A stretch of 18,779 nucleotides of DNA, taken from Comamonadaceae bacterium (lineage in GTDB: Bacteria; Pseudomonadota; Gammaproteobacteria; Burkholderiales; Burkholderiaceae_C). The translations under genes were made by a program, and so were the position numbers. The notes under the pieces were generated by a model, which did not search any database, was not told the origin of the DNA, and saw nothing but the letters and a program-made list of their open reading frames with translations. Within the stretch, counting starts at the first letter, position 1. Each line of letters starts with the position of its first letter. The DNA lies in NCBI GenBank assembly GCA_947469815.1, contig CANIRI010000013.1, forward strand, positions 1 through 18,779, read 5' to 3'. Shown here one piece after another: positions 13,202-18,779 of this stretch.

Positions 13202-13744
13202 ATGAACAATAAGGTCGTATTGTTGATTCCCGAGGCGCCCGCGCCGGAATCAGAAATCACCGCACCCAAAGCGACTCCCCTGTCATCGGGTTGCCTCAGA
13301 ATTGGACTTCTGGATAACGGAAAGGGCAATGCTGATCATTTGCTGCGTTATCTTTTTGAAGGTTTAAAAAATAACCTGGAAATTGCGTTCATGATGACGC
13401 TGCGCAAGCAGAGCGTAAGCCTCGCGGCTGGCGATGCCATCATCAACCGTTTCGCGGGAGAGACCGATTTGGTCATTACCGCGATGGCTGATTGAGGCTC
13501 ATGCACATCGTGGAGTGTCCACGATATGTGTGAGTTAGCGAAAAGAGGTCTTCCCGCTGTGGTGATTTGCAGTGAGCCATTTGTTGCGCTGGCCAAGGCA
13601 CAGGCGCGGGTGTTTGGCGCCCCTGATTTACCCTTAGTTGTTATTCCGCATCCTCTGGGGGGGCTATCCGGGGTAGAAATTCAAGGGCGTGCCAATCACG
13701 CAGTACCGCAAATCATGGAACTCATAAAGGTATTACGTGGATGA
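13202..13744 (+). CDS. UGSC-family selenoprotein (in-frame TGA read as selenocysteine)
   Basis: One 180-residue protein read through TGA 13493-13495 as Sec98. Ordinary gene finding splits it into a 97-codon and a 72-codon frame, but both are in the same phase and together match one family. The first half has a non-conserved start, then LRIGLLDNGKGNADHLL and DLVITAMAD. The UGA gives U-G-S-C (98-101), then TSWSVHDMCELAKRGLPAVV and PDLPLVVIPHPLGGLSG. The U-x-x-C spacing equals the CxxC of thiol redox proteins. 'UGSC-containing protein' is a selenoprotein family I recall from marine metagenome surveys, with Cys homologs known; its function is unknown. A SECIS-like hairpin follows the UGA. ATG 13202 has GGGGA six bases upstream. 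The stop overlaps the next ATG by 4 nt, so intact readthrough would feed the partner. No sel genes are in the window. Confidence 0.9.
13498..13534 (+). promoter_or_regulatory. Bacterial SECIS element in the coding sequence
   Basis: Starting 3 nt after the UGA, 13498-13514 pairs with 13518-13534 at 16 of 17 positions (two are G-U wobbles; the one mismatch is C13506-A13526), closed by the loop GUG 13515-13517. The loop G is 20 bases after the UGA, inside the window used by bacterial SelB, and the loop contains G-U as in E. coli fdhF. The hairpin is encoded within conserved residues TSWSVHDM. It should recruit SelB with Sec-tRNA to the UGA. Confidence 0.85.
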
Positions 13745-14877
13745 GTGACATACTGAGATATATCGATAAAGCTAATGCAAGTATCGAGGTAGAGAACGAT
13801 TATGTGGCTATCAATGATCTCTACCACCAAAGGGGATGGACTGATGGTTTGCCGATCATCCCTCCCACGGCAAATCTGGTGGAGGAAATGCTCTCCCACT
13901 GCGATCGGCCCTGGGATCGCCCGATTGCAAAGATAGCTCCCCGCTACGGAGAGGCGACACCAATCAGGCTGGCAACGAATGCCGTGATGGCCGGTTGCCG
14001 GCCAGAGTATTTCCCAGTAGTTGTTGCTGCCATTGAAGCGCTTTGTGAGGAGCCGTTCAATCTTTACGGCTTGCAGGCTACAACGCATCTTGTTTCGCCA
14101 TTGATCATTGTCAATGGACCTCTGGCAAAAGAACTGGGCATCAATAGCGGTTATAACGCCTTGGGTTCGGGCTGCAGAAGCAATGCAACGATCGGCCGGG
14201 CAGTACGTCTTTCACTGGTGAATATTGGCGGTGCGCAGTCTGGTGCGGGAGACATGGCAACGTTTGGCTCCCCGGCAAAATATAGCTATCTGGCTGCGGA
14301 GAACGAAGCGGATAGTCCGTGGGAGCCGCTCCATGTGGAGCGAGGATTCGCTGAAGGGGCTTCAACGGTAACGGTCATTGGGGCAGAGTGCCCTCATAAC
14401 GTCAATGATCATCAAAGTGTTTCCGGCGTTGGCATCCTAAAGATGATAGCGGGCACCATGGCGACGACAGGAAACAATGATGTTTACAACATTGAGCCGC
14501 ATCCCGCAATTGTGATTGGTCCTGAGCACGCCAAAACCATTGCCGCGGATGGTTTCTCCAAGGCGGATGTTAAGCGCTATATTTTTGAAAATGCGGTTTT
14601 ACCGCTTCAACGTTTTTCCGAGGAAAATATCGAGCGCCGGTTTCTGGTGACGTATAAGGAACGGTATGGCGATGCAAACTCGAGTTTTCCAGTACCCATG
14701 GTGCAAAGCGCTGATGACATATTGGTGGTTGTCATCGGCGGCCCCGGAAAACACTCCGCGGTCATCCCCACTTTCGGCGTTACTGTCCCCATCACAAGGG
14801 AAATCAGGCTGGCGAGCGGCAAGTGCGTAAGTTCAGTAGAAGAATTCAAAGCCAGCCGTGACAGCGCCTCGAATTAG
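13741..14877 (+). CDS. Conserved protein of unknown function, partner of the UGSC selenoprotein
   Basis: A 378-residue cytoplasmic-looking protein whose ATG overlaps the selenoprotein stop (ATGA), so the two are translationally coupled. I do not recognise a named function. Visible features are an N-terminal block RGWTDGLPIIPPTANLVEEM (31-50), RLATNAVMAGCRPEYFPVVV (76-95), the central GLQATTHLVSPLIIVNGPLA (110-129), a Gly/Asn-rich NSGYNALGSGCRSNATIGR (135-153), GAECPHNVNDHQS (215-227) and IVIGPEHAKTIAADGFSKAD near 255-277. Cysteines at 54, 86, 102, 145 and 217 include three in conserved-looking Gly-rich contexts that could be a resting partner for the U-G-S-C motif. There is no signal peptide or membrane segment. 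I recall the WTDGLP-type N-terminus beside UGSC proteins in other genomes, which suggests a two-subunit enzyme. Reality as a gene is certain; role is not. Confidence 0.85.
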   Translation: MSDILRYIDKANASIEVENDYVAINDLYHQRGWTDGLPIIPPTANLVEEMLSHCDRPWDRPIAKIAPRYGEATPIRLATNAVMAGCRPEYFPVVVAAIEALCEEPFNLYGLQATTHLVSPLIIVNGPLAKELGINSGYNALGSGCRSNATIGRAVRLSLVNIGGAQSGAGDMATFGSPAKYSYLAAENEADSPWEPLHVERGFAEGASTVTVIGAECPHNVNDHQSVSGVGILKMIAGTMATTGNNDVYNIEPHPAIVIGPEHAKTIAADGFSKADVKRYIFENAVLPLQRFSEENIERRFLVTYKERYGDANSSFPVPMVQSADDILVVVIGGPGKHSAVIPTFGVTVPITREIRLASGKCVSSVEEFKASRDSASN

Positions 14878-14904
14878 GGCGGAAGGAAGAAACTGAGGGG
14901 GTAG

Positions 14905-16122
14905 GTGGTGACAAATCAGCGCAGTCCGTTGCAGGGAATTACGGTTCTTGATCTGGGACAGATTTATAACGGTCCATACGCCACGTTTTTGATGGCAATG
15001 GCGGGAGCCCGAATCATAAAAATTGAGCCGCTGGAGGGAGAGTCCATGCGCCAGCGAACCCTCATCGGCGGGGCGGCGCTGCCGTTTGCAATGCTGAATT
15101 CGAATAAGCAGGCGGTAACGTTAAATCTTAAGACCAAGCGTGGACGGGAAATTCTGATTGATATGGCTTGTCGCGCCGATGTTCTGCTGGAAAATTTTCT
15201 CCCGGGGAAATTGGATAAATTGGGTATCGGCTATGAGGTTTTGCGGGAAGTTAACCCTAGGATTATTGTGGCATCAGGCTCCGGATACGGCAGTACCGGT
15301 CCGTATCGAGAATACCCTGCAATGGATATTTCGATTCAGGCGATGTCCGGTGCGATGGCGGTGACTGGATTCCCGGACGGGCCACCGACAAAGATCGGCC
15401 CTGCATTGTGTGATTTTTCTTGTGGTGTACATTTGTATGGTGCCGTTGTCACTGCCTTGTATGAGAGGGAAAAGACGGGGCATGGCCAAAAAGTTGAAGT
15501 TGCGATGCTGGATGCAATTTATTTTTCCCTGGCGTCGAGTCTTGGTTTGTATTTTGCTTCTGGAAACTATGGCGGGGCAGTTAATTTCCCGCAAAGAACC
15601 GGCAATACGCATAGTGGAAAAGCGGCGGCGCCGTATAGTGTTTACGAGGCGAGCGACGGGCATATCGCCATCCTTTGCACAAACAACAAGCACTGGATTT
15701 CCTTAACCAAGGTCATGGGGAGGGAGGAACTGGGTTTAGATCCGCGCTTTGACACGCCAAAGAAGCGTGCAAATTTGAGTCATGAGGTTGATAAAGTTGT
15801 GAGCCATTACGCGGCGAAATACAAGCGCGATGAATTATTTTCGATTCTTTCCCCGCATCACATTCCCTGCGCACCCGTTAGAGATCTGGCCGAAATCACC
15901 AACGATCCCCACTTGCATGAGAGAGGTATGTTGGAGTGGATGGATCACCCTAAATATGGGCGTATCGCCGCTGCTCGCAGCCCACTACGCTTTGAAAACC
16001 AGGAACTCACGCAACTGAAGCCAAGTGCCGAGTTGGGAGAACACAATCAAGAGGTGTATGGGGAGTGGTTGGGAATTTCGAAGGAAGAGTTGGAAAGACT
16101 GAAACTGGAGAAAGTAATCTAG
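14905..16122 (+). CDS. Class III (CaiB/BaiF) CoA-transferase
   Basis: A 405-residue protein of the formyl-CoA transferase family, which moves CoA between carboxylates through an aspartyl-anhydride intermediate. Family segments are GITVLDLGQIYNGPYATFLM (11-30), IIKIEPLEGESMR (37-49), LNLKTKRGREIL (73-84), LLENFLPGKLDKLGIGYEVL (94-113), SGSGYGSTGPY (124-134) and GHGQKVEVAMLDA. The catalytic aspartate is D170 in GPALCDFSCG. Two adjacent GTG codons (14905, 14908) could start it; GAGGGG at 14895-14900 fits the second better. It follows the UGSC partner by 27 nt and closes the operon that begins with enoyl-CoA hydratase. It is the likely activating step that makes the CoA thioester used by the hydratase. 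Substrate unknown. Confidence 0.92.
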   Translation: MVTNQRSPLQGITVLDLGQIYNGPYATFLMAMAGARIIKIEPLEGESMRQRTLIGGAALPFAMLNSNKQAVTLNLKTKRGREILIDMACRADVLLENFLPGKLDKLGIGYEVLREVNPRIIVASGSGYGSTGPYREYPAMDISIQAMSGAMAVTGFPDGPPTKIGPALCDFSCGVHLYGAVVTALYEREKTGHGQKVEVAMLDAIYFSLASSLGLYFASGNYGGAVNFPQRTGNTHSGKAAAPYSVYEASDGHIAILCTNNKHWISLTKVMGREELGLDPRFDTPKKRANLSHEVDKVVSHYAAKYKRDELFSILSPHHIPCAPVRDLAEITNDPHLHERGMLEWMDHPKYGRIAAARSPLRFENQELTQLKPSAELGEHNQEVYGEWLGISKEELERLKLEKVI

Positions 16123-16475
16123 GGCACCTAGAGAGATGAAGGATGGAAATAATTGGCCAAATTACTTTATAGATGATTTCGACAGTGTTCTAACGTTTGC
16201 CGAGAGATGGTTACAGGCTAATGATTGTGCGGCGGAAACAAGAAAACTCGTCTGGTTGGCTTTGGCATTGCACGGGAATACGGTGAATTGAGGAATAAAC
16301 TTGCTGAGGCAATGCGGCGGATAAGTTTTAACAGAAGCTACGAGTGAGGAGAAATTGTTCTAATTGAGTTGCGTTTACTTCGTAGAACACGGCGGCGAAA
16401 TGGCAAAAATAGTATTTAAAAATTATATCCATACTGCGTTTGGTATATGCGCATAGAAAAAGGATGCACAGGAAT
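16123..16475. other. Gap after the CoA-transferase operon; at most one tiny ORF
   Basis: About 350 bases separate the CoA-transferase from the MmgE/PrpD gene. Apart from the short ORF listed separately, no RNA gene, strong terminator hairpin or promoter stands out. Codon composition changes on the far side, so the operon probably ends here and a different segment begins. Confidence 0.4.
16136..16291 (+). CDS. Possible 51-residue protein, unrecognised
   Basis: ATG 16136 opens a 51-codon frame to TGA 16289-16291, 13 nt after the CoA-transferase stop. The peptide begins MKDGNNWPNYFIDDF and contains FAERWLQANDCAAETRK, which looks like an amphipathic helix. There is no good ribosome site. It may be a small real gene, the start of a truncated one, or chance. 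Confidence 0.25.
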   Translation: MKDGNNWPNYFIDDFDSVLTFAERWLQANDCAAETRKLVWLALALHGNTVN

Positions 16476-17849
16476 ATGAGCACGGTAGCTGAACGGATTG
16501 GTGAGTATGTCGCTGACCTCAAATTCGAAGACCTCGGGACGGACGTTGTCGATTACGCGAAACGCATCCTACTTGACAGCATAGCGTGCGCCTACGGTGG
16601 GAGTGAAAGCGAGCCCGCACGTCTGACTAGGGCTACGGTGAGCGAACTCGGCAGCTTAGACCATGCGACCATATGGGCCAACGGCACGACTTCAAGCGCG
16701 CAACTTGCTGCACTTGCAAACGGTGTTGCGATCCGCTATCAGGACTACAACGATGTTTATTTTGGTCCGGCATGGACCGCCCATCCCAGCGACAATATCG
16801 CTACCCTCTTTGCAGTGGCCGAGTGGAAAAGGTGCTCCGGCGCGGAGTTTCTGCTCGCGATGGTCGTCGCCTACGAAGTGCAAATGCGGTTCTCGGACCT
16901 GCAGGTAACGAGGAACCTGTGGCACTCAGGCTGGCATCATACTGCCGCGTGCTCATATGCTGCCGCTGCAGGCGTGAGCAAGCTTCTAGGGCTAGACGCT
17001 AGGCGCACCACCCACGCAATTACCCTCGCTGGAGCGCGCTCGAACACCTTTGCGGAGATCAGGCACGGCGACATCCCGATGGACAAGGCGCTGTCAGCGC
17101 CGATAGTGGCGAGCCAAAGCGTATTGTACGCGCTGCTTGCACAACGGGGTTTCACCGGTTGCGCAACCTTGCTAGAGGGGGACTATGGTTTTCGTGGCGC
17201 CGTTGCAGGTGGCGTCGACGTAGAACCACTCGTGCCGGTGAAAGGGGACTACCGCATTCTGAAAATCAGTCTCAAACCTTATCCAGTGGAAGGCATGACA
17301 CCGGCTATGGTGCAGGCGACGATTGAGTTGAAGGAGGAGTACCTCATTGATCCTAGCGAAGTTCAGGCGATCCGAATCCTGGCCCACGAAGAAGCTGTAA
17401 CCAAGCCGAGTTGGGACGAAAAGAAGCTTGCCCCGACGACCAAGGAAACCGCCGATCACAGCTTCTATTACTGTGTGGCAGTGGCGCTTGTCGCTGGAAC
17501 TGTGACGTCCGAGCAGTTCAGCGACCGGTGGCTGCGCGACCCTACGGTGGCATTGCTAATCAGTAAGACCCGCCTCGAATCGAAGTCGGAGTTTACGAGG
17601 CTTTTCAAGCAAGGGGCACGACCTGCAGCAGTGGAGATTGTGACTTCACGCGGAACGTTTTATCGAGAAGTGCTTTATCCGCGTGGCGATCCACAGTCGC
17701 CTATGACGTGGCAGCACATCATTCGAAAGCTGAACGACCAGGCCGGAAATCGATTGGGCACAGCAGCAATTCAACGCATTGCTGAGCGGACTGCAAGCAT
17801 GGAGCAGGAGTCCGACCTTCGAAACTTTTCAAGGATGCTCGTCGGCTAA
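16476..17849 (+). CDS. MmgE/PrpD family protein
   Basis: A 457-residue protein read from ATG 16476 (MSTVAERIGEYVADLKF), which gives the usual family N-terminus; in-frame TTG 16440 and ATG 16464 would add short basic extensions. Family segments are AKRILLDSIACAYGG, NDVYFGPAWTAHPSDNIATL, WHHTAACSYAAAAGVSKLLG, KALSAPIVASQSVLYALLAQ, RGFTGCATLLEGDYGF and LKPYPVEGM. The family includes 2-methylcitrate dehydratase (PrpD), cis-aconitate decarboxylase and many uncharacterised organic-acid dehydratases. No prpB or prpC is visible, so a plain methylcitrate cycle is not supported. Next downstream is an oxaloacetate-decarboxylase-like lyase, suggesting dehydration or decarboxylation followed by C-C cleavage of a dicarboxylate. 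Codon use is GC-richer than in the selenoprotein operon, hinting at separate origin. Family sure, reaction unknown. Confidence 0.88.
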   Translation: MSTVAERIGEYVADLKFEDLGTDVVDYAKRILLDSIACAYGGSESEPARLTRATVSELGSLDHATIWANGTTSSAQLAALANGVAIRYQDYNDVYFGPAWTAHPSDNIATLFAVAEWKRCSGAEFLLAMVVAYEVQMRFSDLQVTRNLWHSGWHHTAACSYAAAAGVSKLLGLDARRTTHAITLAGARSNTFAEIRHGDIPMDKALSAPIVASQSVLYALLAQRGFTGCATLLEGDYGFRGAVAGGVDVEPLVPVKGDYRILKISLKPYPVEGMTPAMVQATIELKEEYLIDPSEVQAIRILAHEEAVTKPSWDEKKLAPTTKETADHSFYYCVAVALVAGTVTSEQFSDRWLRDPTVALLISKTRLESKSEFTRLFKQGARPAAVEIVTSRGTFYREVLYPRGDPQSPMTWQHIIRKLNDQAGNRLGTAAIQRIAERTASMEQESDLRNFSRMLVG

Positions 17850-17982
17850 GGTATATCTGCTTTTCAATCCTTGGGAAGCGCATTGTGTTTGAATTAATTA
17901 CTGGAACAGCACCATCGTTTAAATATTAAATACGGCAAGTAATATTTTCCGTGGTGGGCTCAAAGAGCAATGAAAGCAAATC

Positions 17983-18779
17983 ATGACGATTACCGAACGG
18001 CGTGAACGATTGCGTGCGGTGTTAGCGGGCACGGTTTGTGTGTCGCCTGCCACTGTGTTCGATGCCCTCTCAGCGCGCGTCGCTGCGAGCGTAGGTTACG
18101 AAATTGGTATTTTATCCGGGTCTGTTTCGGCCCTTACGTTACTTGCCGCACCAGATATCGGCCTGCAGACTCTCACGGAGTTTGCAGACCAAGTCAGACG
18201 GATCGCGCGTATCGACGAATTGAGCATCATTACCGACGCAGATAATGGCTATGGCAATGCTCTCAACGTAATTCGCTCAGTCCAAGAACTCGAGCACGCA
18301 GGCGTTGCTGCGCTCATGATCGAAGATAGCGTATCGCCCGCACGGTTCGGCGCTAATTCAATCGAGTTAATTCGAACCGACGAAATGATGTTCAAGCTAA
18401 GGGCCGCACTTGACGCGCGGGAAGATACTTCACTCATGGTGGTTGCCCGTACAGCGGCACTCAAGGCAGAGGACGCACAGCGCGGTGCGGCGCGATTGCG
18501 GGCGTATGCAGCAGTTGGTGTAGATGCCGTGTATGTAACTGGATTGCAGGAATTGAAGGACTTCGACGTGATTAGTGAAGGGTTGACGCTGCCCGTTATC
18601 GTTGGGACCGCGCCAGCTGTTCGGCGGGAAGATCTTGCGGTCCGAGGTGTGCGGCTGCTTGTGCAAGGTCACTCAGCTCTGGCAGCGGTAGTGAAAGTAC
18701 TGCGCGAAACCTATGAACATTTGTATAGTGGAGGTTCCGTGGCAGACCTCAAGTCCCGGATTGCAACTGCGGATGAGAT
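17983..18779 (+). CDS. Oxaloacetate decarboxylase-like protein of the ICL/PEP mutase superfamily (3' end outside window)
   Basis: The frame is open from ATG 17983 to the window edge (265 codons); relatives have about 285-290 residues, so little is missing. It carries the superfamily barrel: SPATVFDALSARVAASVGYE (21-40), ILSGSVSALTLLAAPDIG, the Mg-binding ITDADNGYGNALNVIRSVQE (83-102) and AALMIEDSV (109-117). The catalytic-loop position reads SPARFG rather than the KRCGH of true lyases, the same change as in Pseudomonas aeruginosa PA4872, an oxaloacetate decarboxylase. Loss of the cysteine argues against isocitrate or methylisocitrate lyase activity. It follows the MmgE/PrpD gene by 133 nt and may act on its product. 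It is a different branch from the lyase at 6001-6897. Family sure, decarboxylase role likely. Confidence 0.85.
   Translation, partial: MTITERRERLRAVLAGTVCVSPATVFDALSARVAASVGYEIGILSGSVSALTLLAAPDIGLQTLTEFADQVRRIARIDELSIITDADNGYGNALNVIRSVQELEHAGVAALMIEDSVSPARFGANSIELIRTDEMMFKLRAALDAREDTSLMVVARTAALKAEDAQRGAARLRAYAAVGVDAVYVTGLQELKDFDVISEGLTLPVIVGTAPAVRREDLAVRGVRLLVQGHSALAAVVKVLRETYEHLYSGGSVADLKSRIATADE

Noticed and set aside
13493..13525. Reading the TGA at 13493 as a true stop or a sequencing error that splits a pseudogene.
   Set aside because: The phase is unchanged across the TGA, the residues around it form the U-G-S-C motif of a recognised selenoprotein family, a SECIS-like hairpin starts 3 nt later, and both halves are otherwise undamaged.
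1..18779. CRISPR array or phage structural genes.
   Set aside because: No regularly spaced repeats, cas-like proteins, capsid, tail or terminase-like proteins were seen.

Overview
The window looks like accessory chromosome of a betaproteobacterium, probably Burkholderiales. The main reasons are three complete periplasmic Bug (tripartite-tricarboxylate-type) solute-binding proteins plus a fragment of a fourth, IclR- and LysR-controlled organic-acid operons, and a tmRNA 3' end with encoded CCA. Base composition is patchy (GC-rich at 1-2700, more AT-rich at 9353-10456, intermediate elsewhere), which fits a mosaic of acquired segments.

Layout: (1) 1-2567 holds the tail of an HTH protein, a promoter-like site with a G9 tract in its spacer, a small broken ORF, a PuuE-like polysaccharide-deacetylase-family protein and a Bug protein. 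(2) 2980-6897, minus strand, is a tight four-gene operon: an isocitrate lyase/PEP-mutase-family lyase, a LeuC-like and a LeuD-like dehydratase subunit, and a Bug protein. An IclR-type regulator (7014-7829) diverges from it. The gene set resembles the dimethylmaleate hydratase plus 2,3-dimethylmalate lyase module of nicotinate fermentation. (3) 7923-9352 is a scrapyard junction: a truncated Bug gene, the last 28 nt of a tmRNA gene with its terminator, a tRNA-Lys 3' half with its own terminator, and an IS3-family orfA fragment. (4) 9353-16122 is a CysB-like LysR regulator diverging from a catabolic operon: enoyl-CoA hydratase, Bug, amidohydrolase, a selenoprotein, an uncharacterised partner and a class III CoA-transferase. 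(5) 16476-18779 holds an MmgE/PrpD protein and the start of an oxaloacetate-decarboxylase-like protein.

The main discovery is at 13202-13744. Two apparently separate short ORFs are one selenoprotein gene. An in-frame TGA at 13493-13495 sits in a U-G-S-C motif, and three bases later there is a 17-position hairpin with 16 pairs and a GUG loop, as expected of a bacterial SECIS element. The gene overlaps its downstream partner by 4 nt and lies inside the CoA-linked operon. This suggests a selenium-dependent redox or activation step in an uncharacterised carboxylic-acid pathway. Family assignments are from remembered motifs; no search was run.
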